Shown here: positions 42,287-51,353 of the stretch, in pieces
Position numbering within the stretch: position 1 is the first letter of the stretch
Layout of the letters: each line of letters starts with the position of its first letter
Assembly: GCF_003602235.1 (NCBI RefSeq)
Contig: NZ_QZVS01000088.1
Span: 1-64,000 of the forward strand
Direction: 5' to 3'
Length of the DNA stretch: 64,000 nucleotides
Source: Cryobacterium melibiosiphilum
GTDB taxonomy: Bacteria > Actinomycetota > Actinomycetes > Actinomycetales > Microbacteriaceae
Notes under the pieces: model-generated
Seen by the model: the letters and a program-made list of their open reading frames with translations, nothing else
Told to the model about the DNA's origin: nothing
Databases searched by the model: none
Made by a program: the position numbers and the translations under genes

Positions 42287-42550
42287 TCAGCGCCCCTTCG
42301 GACCCGCAGGGTTCCCGCGTGTGAAGGACCAGCGGCCCAGCTGGGTAACGAAGATTCCACTAAGCACGACGCCGCAGACGACCAGAAACGCACGCATCCC
42401 ATTACTTGACGCGATCGTTGCGGCGTTAACGAAGGCCAGCACCCCGCAGAACACCATCGCGGCCCAGCCCACGATCTGACTGCCGCTTGGTCGTTTGGCG
42501 TGACCATCCCGCCTTTCGGTCACGCTGTTCTCCTTCAGTTTTGTATTCAT
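42287..42550 (-). CDS. Small two-helix membrane protein
   Basis: 87 aa. Charged N-terminus (ENSVTERRDGHAKRP), two helices (about 26-46 and 52-72) and the tail TRGNPAGPKGR. Followed by a terminator hairpin. Function unknown. Confidence 0.6.
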   Translation of the reverse strand: MNTKLKENSVTERRDGHAKRPSGSQIVGWAAMVFCGVLAFVNAATIASSNGMRAFLVVCGVVLSGIFVTQLGRWSFTRGNPAGPKGR

Positions 42551-42797
42551 CAGCGTGGCCAGGCTGTCGTCGACATTGTGAAGTCCCCCATCGTTGCGGC
42601 GCTACTAACTTCCTTACACGGTCGCAGTGAATCGAATATGTGTCAAACCGCCTCGTGGCATGAACGAAGAAACTTGCGCCGCCGACGGTCTCCTCACCAC
42701 GAGCCCGCCGGGTCCCTCGACGGTTGCGAGACGAACGACCGTAGGGTTGACGTACGCACGAACGATCGTGCTGAGTGGAATCCAGGAGGAACCATCG

Positions 42798-43190
42798 ATG
42801 ACGATTTTCCCACCCATCGCCCATGTGGCGCTCACGGTACGAGACCTCGAGGTGAGCATCCCTTGGTACACGCAGTTGTTCGAGGACGAGCCAGTGCTCG
42901 ATGAGGACACCGGACCCTTCCGTCACGTCGTCTGGATGGTAAGCGGTACCCTCGTCGGGCTACACCAATTCCCTGACTCAGACGTGACGACGCCGTTCAG
43001 CGAGCGCCGTGCGGGCTTGGATCACGTCGCATTCGGCGTCGCGGACCGGTCCGAGCTGGAGCTTTGGGAGAAGCGCCTGGACCAGCTCGGCGTCAGCCAC
43101 GACACCATCACAGACGCCGGATACGGGTCAGGCCTGTCTTTCCGCGATCCTGACGGGCTGCCGCTAGAGTTCTTCGCGCCGCCGGCCTGA
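42798..43190 (+). CDS. VOC (glyoxalase) family protein
   Basis: 130 aa from ATG at 42798 with AGGAGGA upstream. VOC metal-site pattern: His at IAHVALTVRDLEVSIPWYTQ, His/Gln in GLHQFPD, DHVAFGV, and the C-terminal Glu in FRDPDGLPLEFF. Probably a metal-dependent isomerase, lyase or antibiotic-binding protein; substrate unknown. Confidence 0.85.
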   Translation: MTIFPPIAHVALTVRDLEVSIPWYTQLFEDEPVLDEDTGPFRHVVWMVSGTLVGLHQFPDSDVTTPFSERRAGLDHVAFGVADRSELELWEKRLDQLGVSHDTITDAGYGSGLSFRDPDGLPLEFFAPPA

Positions 43191-43379
43191 GAATGGGCGG
43201 CACCGCGTGGGCGTACGCGGAGGACGACCTCTCGCCCGTCACGCATCGGTGGCGCATCGAAAACGCTGGCTGGAGGCGTCCAACGGGGAGGTGCATCGAG
43301 ATCGATCCTGCAGCGGACCTTGCCGCTCGAAGCACGTGCTGGCGCTCGTTCGCTCACTGGGCGAGCGGCTGTGTGTCAC

Positions 43380-43778
43380 TCATTGCCGTTCGTATCCGAT
43401 GAGCCAGTGGAGTCCATGACGGTCAATGACCTGGCCATCCGAGGCGCCCCATGGCTTCGGGGCAAGGGGGTCGACGATCTGGCCGCCAACTGCAAGTTTG
43501 TTGAACCACTCGTGGAGAACTTCCGGTTTGGCGGCCCCCAGTAATGAGAGCATCATTCCTTGGAGTCGTACGCTCTTCTCGCCTGCTGCGGCATCGGATC
43601 CCGCTAAAGCAACGACGCCGGTGAGGACTCCGTGAGCTATGGAATCTGGCGGGCCGTCGCTGCGACCGAAGTCCTCGTAGGTGTGGAAGGAGAGCTCTCC
43701 ACTGAAAATTTCCGCATAGAAGCCGAGTGCTTCGCGGGCTGTGCCGGGGAATGTGACATAGATCTGGGGCGCCGTCAT
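43380..43778 (-). CDS. PhnB-like VOC family protein
   Basis: 132 aa from ATG at 43778. APQIYVTFPGTAREALGFYA, then WFNKLAVGGQIVDPLAPKPW and the end RHGLHWLIGYE are characteristic of the PhnB/DUF1338-like branch of the VOC fold, which usually lacks metal. Unrelated in operon terms to the VOC gene at 42798. Confidence 0.8.
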   Translation of the reverse strand: MTAPQIYVTFPGTAREALGFYAEIFSGELSFHTYEDFGRSDGPPDSIAHGVLTGVVALAGSDAAAGEKSVRLQGMMLSLLGAAKPEVLHEWFNKLAVGGQIVDPLAPKPWGASDGQVIDRHGLHWLIGYERQ

Positions 43779-43888
43779 GTGCAGAGCATACACACGACCT
43801 GTCACCATCGCGTCAACGCTATGAGGGTGCCCGCTGGAGGTTCACCTTGCGGTGTTCGTTGGGTGTTTGGCACCTCAGACGCATACCG

Positions 43889-44578
43889 TCAGCCCGCGGG
43901 GGGATGCGAAGCGAGCGTCTCAAAGGCGAGGGTGATGTCCGTGAGGTGGTCGCGAGCGATGACCGCGGTCAAGATCCGATCAGTGAATGCGACGCCGACG
44001 CCGTACACGTTCGGGTCCGTGTCCAGGTGCATCCCGGGGAGGTCGGCACCGTCAACTCGGACGGATGTGTGCTCGATGTGCGCTGTAGTCGCGGGTGAAT
44101 CGAGCTCCCCCGGGAATCCTCCGGCTGCACGCTGCTCACGGAATGTGTTCATCACGACGTAGTTGACGTGATCGACGAGTGTGGACTCGGGGGTCTGCCA
44201 TCCGTCGTTCGACGGACGGGTGGTCATGACCGCCTCCCAGAGCATCGGATAGCGTATCAGCGCGCGTTGCGCCATCAACCAGTCCGGCAGCGGCCGAATC
44301 GGCGGTGCGTCGAGCGCCGCTAGGTCCGCCGCTCCGAGATCTGCCAAATTGGCCGGATCCGCGTGGTCTCCGGGGACCTGCCAGAACGTGTACGAGAGTG
44401 ACACCGTAGTGAGAAGGGCTGGCTCTCCGTTCATGGACGACTCCGTCGTGGAGACGCTTCGCAGCTCCAGAGCGGGCTGGGAAACCAACGACATCACCGG
44501 CACTCGAAATCGGGCGGTCACCTCCGCTATGGTCGGGGGCGCCGGGAAGTCCTCTGGATTGCTCTCTGAGAAGTACAT
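43889..44578 (-). CDS. Hypothetical protein
   Basis: 229 aa from ATG at 44578 (MYFSESNPEDFPAPPTIAEV). Soluble, with a regular strand/helix pattern (SVRVDGADLPGMHLDTDPNV, then TDRILTAVIARDHLTDITLA). Similar proteins occur as singletons in Microbacteriaceae as far as I recall, but I cannot assign a function. Confidence 0.65.
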   Translation of the reverse strand: MYFSESNPEDFPAPPTIAEVTARFRVPVMSLVSQPALELRSVSTTESSMNGEPALLTTVSLSYTFWQVPGDHADPANLADLGAADLAALDAPPIRPLPDWLMAQRALIRYPMLWEAVMTTRPSNDGWQTPESTLVDHVNYVVMNTFREQRAAGGFPGELDSPATTAHIEHTSVRVDGADLPGMHLDTDPNVYGVGVAFTDRILTAVIARDHLTDITLAFETLASHPPAG

Positions 44579-44748
44579 GCTCACAACCTATCGACCGATC
44601 AACGCGGCAAGCAGGCGAAAACCCTCCGAACCAGCACACGAGGACGCTGTCGAGAAGTCCAGCAACTCCGTTGCGCGGGCGTGAGGGTTCGGCGCGCTGG
44701 ACAGACAGTCAGGCGTGGCGGGTGCAACCCCAGCAGAGGTCTGACATC

Positions 44749-45609
44749 TCAGCGCACGCGCCGGGCGGAGAACTGCATGCGCGGATCCGCGTAGGAGTTT
44801 TGCGCCTGCACGAGCTGCAGTTCTCGCTCACCCGATTTGTAGGTCAGTTCGATGAGGTCGAACACGCTGGACGCGGTCCGTTCCAGCGCCACAGCGGCGT
44901 CACCCGTCGCGCGGTAGTGCGCCGAGAAGAGCGCCGCGGTGACATCACCCGATCCGTTCGCCTTGAAAGGAAGATGGGGAGTCTGCACGATCCAGGCGCC
45001 CGCAGCATCCACTGCGAGCATCTCGATGGTGCCGGGCTCGCGGTCGGGGCGTTCCACACTCGTCACGAGCACGGTGGACGGTCCCATCATTCGGGCGAGG
45101 TCGACGGAATCGAGTGTTGGCTGCATCGTCGATGGCTCGGTTCCGGTGAGGAATCCCAACTCGAACTGGTTCGGAGTGATGATGTCGGCCACGGGGACGA
45201 CGCGATCCCGAAGTAGCACGGGGATCTCGGGCGCCACGAAGCATCCCGACTTCGCGTTACCCATCACGGGGTCGCACGCGTAGATGGCCGAGGGGTTCGC
45301 CGCCTTCACTCGCTTGACCGCATCCACGATGACGTCGCCGATGCCGGTGCCGCCCTGGTATCCCGAGAGCACGACGTCGATCTGGGGGAGCACCCCGCGT
45401 TCTTCGATACCGAGGATGACCTCGTGCACATCCTCGGGTGCAATGAGGGATCCGCGCCAGGCTCCGTACCCCGTGTGGTTGGAGAAGTGCACGGTGTTGA
45501 CCGGCAGTACCTCGACCCCAATGCGCTGGAGGGGGAACACCGCGGCCGAGTTGCCAACGTGGCCGTAAGCGACGGCCGACTGAATCGAGAGAATCTTCAC
45601 GACGTCCAT
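44749..45609 (-). CDS. pdxY: Pyridoxal kinase
   Basis: 286 aa. Ribokinase fold: ILSIQSAVAYGHVGNSAAVF at the N-terminus, DPVMGNAKSGCFV for substrate/ATP contacts, and the catalytic anion hole NGSGDVTAALF. It phosphorylates pyridoxal in the PLP salvage pathway. ATG at 45609 follows GGGAGGAAG. Divergent from the HAD-ABC operon with 292 bp between. Confidence 0.9.
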   Translation of the reverse strand: MDVVKILSIQSAVAYGHVGNSAAVFPLQRIGVEVLPVNTVHFSNHTGYGAWRGSLIAPEDVHEVILGIEERGVLPQIDVVLSGYQGGTGIGDVIVDAVKRVKAANPSAIYACDPVMGNAKSGCFVAPEIPVLLRDRVVPVADIITPNQFELGFLTGTEPSTMQPTLDSVDLARMMGPSTVLVTSVERPDREPGTIEMLAVDAAGAWIVQTPHLPFKANGSGDVTAALFSAHYRATGDAAVALERTASSVFDLIELTYKSGERELQLVQAQNSYADPRMQFSARRVR

Positions 45610-45901
45610 CTTCCTCCCTTCGATCCGACCGGCTTGCAGTGGGGTGGCATGGCGGCAGTCCAGTGGACCGCCGATGCTGCGGGAATGTTGATTCCGAACT
45701 GCGACATCCCGCCTGAGACCTCTCGGAGAGTCGACGCATGAGCTCGCACAGGTCAGAGACGTGCGCGCAGGACGGGCGCGGCCTTCGTCGAAGTCCGGAA
45801 TTTACGCTGCGTTCACCACTTCTGGCCCTTCCGTCCATTTTGATTCAACATTATGGACGAAGCGCCCAGACTGCCGATCACCTGGGTCAGAGAGCAGAAC
45901 A

Positions 45902-46579
45902 GTGCAACGCCCGATTCTCATTTTCGACTTCGACGGCACCGTTGCCCTCGGCGACGGCCCCGTTTTGGCCTACGCCTCCATGGTGGCCGCCGCTGCCGGC
46001 CTCGGCGATCACCTACGTCGCGACACGGAACGGATGCTGGCGGCTGGAATCCATCTCAGCGCCACCGACGCCTACGACCTGGTGCGCATGCTCGCGGTGG
46101 GCTGTGGTGTCGAGCGGGCCGACCTCGACGAAGGCTACCGCCGCAGCCGCGACCTGCTTGCCACACCGACCGCACCCGTCGTCGCGCCCGACGGGCTCGC
46201 TGACTTTCTCGAAAACACCGGCGCCGAGCGGATGCTCGTCACCAACTCACCCACCACCCGGCTCGAGCAGGCACTGGTCTCGTTGGGGCTGGCCACCAGT
46301 TTCGACCGCATTGTCACCTCGGCTGGCAAACCCAGCGGCCTCGAACACCTGCTCGACGAGTTGCTGCAAGACGGGCCACGCAACATTCTGTGCATCGGCG
46401 ACATCTGGCGCAACGATCTTGCCCCGGCCCACGCGCGAGGGCTGATAACCGCGCACGTCGGAATCTGGGGCACCGGAGATGAACCGGCCACCTACCGCGC
46501 CGCTGGAATCACCGCGCTTCTGCCCGACCTACGCGAGTGGGTGCGCACCATGACCATCAGCGAACCGGCCCGGCAATGA
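45902..46579 (+). CDS. HAD-family phosphatase
   Basis: 225 aa from GTG at 45902. Motif I DFDGT (nucleophile Asp9, acid Asp11), motif II in LVTNSP, motif III Lys in SAGKPSG, motif IV CIGDIWRND. Helical cap after motif I (class C1). Stop overlaps the ATG of the next permease gene (ATGA), making it the first gene of the transporter operon, so its substrate is probably the imported compound or a phosphorylated product. Confidence 0.9.
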   Translation: MQRPILIFDFDGTVALGDGPVLAYASMVAAAAGLGDHLRRDTERMLAAGIHLSATDAYDLVRMLAVGCGVERADLDEGYRRSRDLLATPTAPVVAPDGLADFLENTGAERMLVTNSPTTRLEQALVSLGLATSFDRIVTSAGKPSGLEHLLDELLQDGPRNILCIGDIWRNDLAPAHARGLITAHVGIWGTGDEPATYRAAGITALLPDLREWVRTMTISEPARQ

Positions 46580-47481
46580 CCGTCGTGACTGTCTCCCGTC
46601 GCCGTCGTCCGTTCGCCTCGCGGTGGGCCTACGCCTTCATCGCCCCGGCGGTCGTGGTATTCGCCGTCTTCACCATCGTGCCGACCTTGGCCACGCTCGG
46701 GATCTCCCTGTTCGAGTGGAACTGGCTGAATATCGGCCAGTCCACGCTGATCGGCCTCGACAACTACACCGCGATGGTCAGCGGGGCCATGCTCCCGTCT
46801 TTCTGGAGCACCCTCGCCGTCACCGCGAGTTTCGTGGTCAGCATGGTTGTAATCGTCACCGCGCTCGGGCTTGCCATCGCCGTGCTGCTGCGCCGGCCCA
46901 CCCGGCTATCGATGTTTGGCCGGTCAGCGATTTTTCTCGCTTTCGTCACACCCCAGGTTGCCACCTCCATCTCCTGGATTTGGATGTATAACGATCGATT
47001 CGGTGTGATCAACGCCGTACTCGAGCGGCTCGCGTTGCCGCGCGTGAACTGGCTGGGTGACCCCGACACGGCGTTGCTCGCGATCCTCATCTACTCCCTG
47101 TGGCACGCCACCGGCTTCTCGATGATGATTTTCATCGGTGGGCTAGCCAGTGTCTCCCAGGAGCTCGGTGAGGCGGCCCGGATAGATGGCTGCAGCCACT
47201 GGCAGGAATTCTGGTACATCACCCTGCCCGAATTGCGGCCCTTCGTCGTCTTCGCGGTCATCATCGCCACGATCAACGCCCTGCAGGCCTTCACCCAGTT
47301 CTTCGTGATGACGGGCGGCGGGCCGGGATACTCGACCGCCACCCTGGGCTTTCAGGTCTACCAACAGGCGTTCGTGTCGCGTAACGCCGGGTACGCCGCC
47401 GCTCTGGCTGTCGTGCTGTTCGCCATCACAGCGGTCATGGCCTACGCCCAGCAGCGCGTGAACCGCCGCCTCGATCCCTGA
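46576..47481 (+). CDS. ABC sugar transporter permease (UgpA/MalF type)
   Basis: 301 aa from ATG at 46576. Six transmembrane helices; EAA loop ELGEAARIDGCSHWQEFWYI then TLPELRPF; and the CUT1 end GGPGYSTATLGFQVYQQAF. Pairs with the second permease at 48901-49821. CUT1 systems carry oligosaccharides, glycerol phosphates or related compounds. Confidence 0.9.
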   Translation: MTVVTVSRRRRPFASRWAYAFIAPAVVVFAVFTIVPTLATLGISLFEWNWLNIGQSTLIGLDNYTAMVSGAMLPSFWSTLAVTASFVVSMVVIVTALGLAIAVLLRRPTRLSMFGRSAIFLAFVTPQVATSISWIWMYNDRFGVINAVLERLALPRVNWLGDPDTALLAILIYSLWHATGFSMMIFIGGLASVSQELGEAARIDGCSHWQEFWYITLPELRPFVVFAVIIATINALQAFTQFFVMTGGGPGYSTATLGFQVYQQAFVSRNAGYAAALAVVLFAITAVMAYAQQRVNRRLDP

Positions 47482-47548
47482 CGCGCCCATCTTTCCCCGC
47501 ACTCTTTCCGTGTCTGTTCGTTCCCACTCTCAACCTCAGGAGTCCGCA

Positions 47549-48904
47549 ATGTCTCGATGCACGTCTCACAGCACCACGTCGCACAACGTCACGACCAACA
47601 GCTCCACGACCAACAGCTCCACATCCGCCTTCGGCTCACGACGGCGCACCCTGGGCGTCGCCGGCGCCGGAGTGGTGCTTGCCATCGCGCTCAGCGGATG
47701 CAGCACCCCCGACGCCGACGCCGGTTCGGCTTCGGGCGACGTCACGGTCACCTTCATGGAAGCCATGTCGTCGGGGGCGCTCAAGCCCTCGCTCGAGGCG
47801 GCCACCGCGCGGTTCGAAGCCGACAATCCCGGCATCACCGTCGAGCTCATCGAGCAGCCGGATTACGGGACCCTGTTCACCAAGATCGAGTCCTCGGTCG
47901 CCGCCGGCGCCGCGCCGACGATCGCCCAGGTCAACGCCGCGTGGGCCGTGACGCTCGCCGACAGCGACGTCATCCTGCCGCTGGATGATCGCGTCGCCGG
48001 GTCGGCTACGTACGACTCGTTTTACGATGGAATCAAGAACGACATGACCCTGGTCGACGGCCAGAACTGGATGTGGCCCTTCAACAAGTCGCTCTACGTG
48101 CAGTATTTCAACTCAAACCTGGTTGCCGACGCTCCGAGCACGTGGACGGAGTTCGCGACGACCGCGCGCGACGTGTCGACCGACGGTGTCGTGGCCGTCT
48201 CGACGGATCCGGGCGGAGCCTCGGGCATCGGCCAGGGCAGCGAGCTGGTCGGCATGATCGCCGAGTCCAACGGCGGATCGATGTTCGATGACGAGGGTGT
48301 GCCGACCTTCACCGACCCTGAGGTGATCAGCGCGCTGGAATACCTGGTGGGGCTGCAGGCAGACGGCGCACTGGCCGCGGGCACCAATTATCCCGGCCAG
48401 CAGGCGCTCGGTGCCGAGAAGGGTGCGTTCGACCTGAGCACGGTGGCGTCTTACCAGTACAACCTGGCCGCGGTGGATGGCAAGTTCGAGATGGGCGTCG
48501 CGACGTTGCCGGAGGGCACAGAGGGCGCCTCAAACGCGCTGTCGGGAACCAACATCGCGATGTTCGCCGACGCGACCGACGCCGAGCAGGATGCCGCCTG
48601 GCAGTACATGGAGTTTCTCGCCTCGTCCGCCGAAACGGCCGAGTGGGCGGCCGCGACCGGTTACCTGCCCGTCACCCCCGACGCCATCGACGAGCCCGTC
48701 TACGCCGACTACATCGCGAGCAACCCGTGGGTGAGCGACGTGATCGCTCAGCTCGACATCGCCGTGCGCCCGACCCCGCGCCCGTGGACCACGGACAGCC
48801 TGTCGATCTTCGCCGCGATGGTCTCCGAAGCGCTCGCGGGCGCATCCACGCCCGCTGACGCACTCGAACGCGCACAGGACGCCGCTCTCGCCCTGGTCAA
48901 GTGA
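47549..48904 (+). CDS. Extracellular solute-binding lipoprotein
   Basis: 451 aa from ATG at 47549 with CAGGAG upstream. The signal peptide carries an Arg-rich start (GSRRRTLGVAG) and a lipobox ALSGC, so it may be Tat-exported and lipid-anchored. The family 1 SBP fold follows (VTFMEAMSSGALKPSLEAAT, then FEADNPGITVELIEQPDYGT). Its unusual Ser/Thr-rich N-region before the twin arginine is about 28 residues long. Confidence 0.9.
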   Translation: MSRCTSHSTTSHNVTTNSSTTNSSTSAFGSRRRTLGVAGAGVVLAIALSGCSTPDADAGSASGDVTVTFMEAMSSGALKPSLEAATARFEADNPGITVELIEQPDYGTLFTKIESSVAAGAAPTIAQVNAAWAVTLADSDVILPLDDRVAGSATYDSFYDGIKNDMTLVDGQNWMWPFNKSLYVQYFNSNLVADAPSTWTEFATTARDVSTDGVVAVSTDPGGASGIGQGSELVGMIAESNGGSMFDDEGVPTFTDPEVISALEYLVGLQADGALAAGTNYPGQQALGAEKGAFDLSTVASYQYNLAAVDGKFEMGVATLPEGTEGASNALSGTNIAMFADATDAEQDAAWQYMEFLASSAETAEWAAATGYLPVTPDAIDEPVYADYIASNPWVSDVIAQLDIAVRPTPRPWTTDSLSIFAAMVSEALAGASTPADALERAQDAALALVK

Positions 48905-49821
48905 CCGCCCTTACCGAGCAGCGGGCGCGGCCACGCGACTCAGCGCTCGATGAGCCCGCGCTCGCACCCGTCGCCGCCTTGCCCCGCGCGGGGCGGCACC
49001 GGCGGCGAGTTGCGCGCCTGACGCATGCGGTCGTCGTCACGGCTCTTGCGCTGCTGTTCCTGTTCCCGCTCCTGTGGGTGCTGAACACCAGCCTGGCCAA
49101 CGATGGCGACGTCTACCAGGTTCCGCCGTCCTTTCTTCCCTCCTGGAATTGGGCGAACTACCAGCGGGCCTGGGAGGCGGCGCCGTGGCTGCGGTATTTC
49201 GGCAACACGATGCTGATCGCAGGTTCCGTCGCCAGCCTGTGTATGTTCACGTCGCTGCTGGCCGGATTCAGCTTTGCGCTCATGCGGTTTCGCGGCCGTA
49301 ACGCCGCGTTCGCTCTCGTGATGGGGGTGTTGATGATTCCCCACACCGTGCTGCTCATTCCCAACTTTCTCGTGGCCAGCACGCTCGGCCTTCTGGACAC
49401 CTATCTAATTCAAATTTTGCCCTTCGCGGCGACGGCCTTCGGAATCTTTCTCATTCGGCAGGCGTTCACCAAGGTCTCGCCGGAGATCTTCGAGGCCGCC
49501 GAGATGGACGGCGCCGGCCCGCTGCGGATGCTGTTCTCCATCGGTGCGCCGCTCGTGGTGCCGAGCCTCGCGCTGGTCGGGCTGACCTCGTTCCTGGGGT
49601 CGTGGAACGCGTTGATCTGGCCATACATCTTCACGACGTCGGACGCGGTGCGCCCGATCGAGGTGGGACTGCAACTCTTCTACGGCACCGAGGGAACCGA
49701 CTGGACCGGCCTGAGCGCCGCCGTGGTCTTCACCACGATTCCGCTCATCGTGCTCTACCTCTTCGCCCAGCGCTTCTTCATCGGCGACAAATGGGGCCTG
49801 CAGGGCGCCGTGCGCGGCTGA
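48901..49821 (+). CDS. ABC sugar transporter permease (UgpE/MalG type)
   Basis: 306 aa from GTG at 48901, overlapping the SBP stop. Six helices and the EAA loop EIFEAAEMDGAGPLRMLFSI. No ATPase gene in the operon, as in many actinobacterial CUT1 importers that share the ATPase MsiK. Confidence 0.9.
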   Translation: MTALTEQRARPRDSALDEPALAPVAALPRAGRHRRRVARLTHAVVVTALALLFLFPLLWVLNTSLANDGDVYQVPPSFLPSWNWANYQRAWEAAPWLRYFGNTMLIAGSVASLCMFTSLLAGFSFALMRFRGRNAAFALVMGVLMIPHTVLLIPNFLVASTLGLLDTYLIQILPFAATAFGIFLIRQAFTKVSPEIFEAAEMDGAGPLRMLFSIGAPLVVPSLALVGLTSFLGSWNALIWPYIFTTSDAVRPIEVGLQLFYGTEGTDWTGLSAAVVFTTIPLIVLYLFAQRFFIGDKWGLQGAVRG

Positions 49822-49823
49822 CG

Positions 49824-49840
49824 CCGGGCGCTTCGCCCGG
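49824..49840 (+). terminator. Intra-operon hairpin
   Basis: CCGGGCG-CTT-CGCCCGG, a perfect 7-bp stem, 3 bp after the second permease stop and 48 bp before the metallo-hydrolase gene. It may reduce read-through or protect the upstream mRNA. Confidence 0.5.
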
Positions 49841-49887
49841 AACGCCCCGGAACACTCCGATCATCTCTCAACCAAAGGACGAACGAC

Positions 49888-51261
49888 ATGAACACGACAA
49901 CTACCGCAACCGAAACGCGGGTGCAGATTCTGGGTGGCATCGAGGTGATCGGCGGCAGCGTCGTACTCGTCTCCACCCCGAACGCCCGGGTGATTCTCGA
50001 TTTCGGAATGCGCGACCTCAATACCGGCCTGCTCCAGACCCCCGGCGGCCCGCGCCGCGGCCACGAGCTGGTCGACCTGCTGCGGGCCGCCGAGCTGCCC
50101 GTCTCGCCGGGACTCTACGACCCGGCGCAGCTCGCCTCGGATCCGCAGCTGGCGGCCTCCACCCGCGCAAACCGCGATGCGCGACCCACAGCCGTGTTCC
50201 TCTCGCACGCCCACATCGATCACGAGGGGGCTCTCGGATTTCTCGACCCGAGCCTGCCGCTGTACGCGTCTGAGGAGACAACGGTGATGCTCAACGCCCT
50301 GCGCGACACCGGTGAGTACCGCCCGGGACACCCCCTGGCGCCGATCGCGGTCGACACCGGAGAGACGATTCGGGTGGGCGACCTCACGGTCGAGCTGATC
50401 CCCGTCGACCACGACATCCCCGGCGCGTGCGGGGTGCTGGTTACAGCACCTGACGGTAGCGTGGTCTACACGGGGGATCTCAATTTTCATCGCGATGGCG
50501 GGATGCGCTCGCACGCTTTCGCCGAACGCATCCGCGGTGTGGATTTGCTCGTCACCGAAACGACGATGCTTTCGTTCGATCACCCCCCGATCACTACGCG
50601 CAGCGAGGCAGAGATCGAGGAAATTCTGGCCGCAGAGCTGACCGGCGTGCCCGGCCTGGTGCTCATGTCGGCCTACCCCCGCGACGCGGAGCGTGCCCAG
50701 CGGCTGATTGCGCTCGCCCGAACCCACGGGCGCGAACTCGTGTGGCCGAGCCGGGACGCCGCTCTCCTGGCGGCGATGGGAGTGTCGGACGTCACCAGCT
50801 GGGCATCGGAGCGCGCCGAGTCCGATTCACGCCCGCTCGCTGCGGGAATCAACCGAGTGACCGTCGCAGCGGTGGCGGCTGAGCCCGGCCACTATCTCGT
50901 GCAGCCCGACGGGCATGATGCACCGGCCTTGGCGGACCTGCCGATCGTTTCCGGTAGTACCGTCTGGGTGCACTCGCAGGGCGAGCCGCTCGGACCGTTC
51001 ATGCCCGACTGGGAAGTCTTTCAGCTCTGGTTGCAGAAGTTGGGTATTGCGGTAATCGAGGCCGGATCCACCGGTCATGCGCTCGGTCATGACCTGTTGG
51101 CCTTCGTCGAGCATGTCGCCCCCGGCTGTGTGCTTCCCATCCACGGGAAGCGGCCCGAGGCGCTCACCGTCTCCATGCCTCGGGTGCTTCCTCGCTACGG
51201 TGACGTGTACTTGCTCGATGGGACCGTCGTGGGGCACGAACTCGTTTCGGTGGCGTCCTGA
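49888..51261 (+). CDS. RNase J/beta-CASP-like metallo-beta-lactamase-fold hydrolase
   Basis: 457 aa. GGIEVIGGSVVLVSTPNARV then ILDFG is the RNase J-type start. Motif II HAHIDH (107-112), motif III His175, motif IV Asp197, then beta-CASP-like TGHALG (His397) and PIHGK (His419). It lacks the C-terminal domain of RNase J (457 versus about 555 residues). In a sugar-uptake operon a nuclease is unexpected; like UlaG (ascorbate-6-P lactonase) it may hydrolyse a small lactone or phosphodiester. Function inferred from context only. Confidence 0.8.
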   Translation: MNTTTTATETRVQILGGIEVIGGSVVLVSTPNARVILDFGMRDLNTGLLQTPGGPRRGHELVDLLRAAELPVSPGLYDPAQLASDPQLAASTRANRDARPTAVFLSHAHIDHEGALGFLDPSLPLYASEETTVMLNALRDTGEYRPGHPLAPIAVDTGETIRVGDLTVELIPVDHDIPGACGVLVTAPDGSVVYTGDLNFHRDGGMRSHAFAERIRGVDLLVTETTMLSFDHPPITTRSEAEIEEILAAELTGVPGLVLMSAYPRDAERAQRLIALARTHGRELVWPSRDAALLAAMGVSDVTSWASERAESDSRPLAAGINRVTVAAVAAEPGHYLVQPDGHDAPALADLPIVSGSTVWVHSQGEPLGPFMPDWEVFQLWLQKLGIAVIEAGSTGHALGHDLLAFVEHVAPGCVLPIHGKRPEALTVSMPRVLPRYGDVYLLDGTVVGHELVSVAS

Positions 51262-51353
51262 GGTGACGGCAGCGGTCGCTCACACTTTGCCACGCGGTAC
51301 CGTAGGAAAATGGCCTGCATCAGGCGACCGCCCATCAGTCAAGGAGCACGCTC

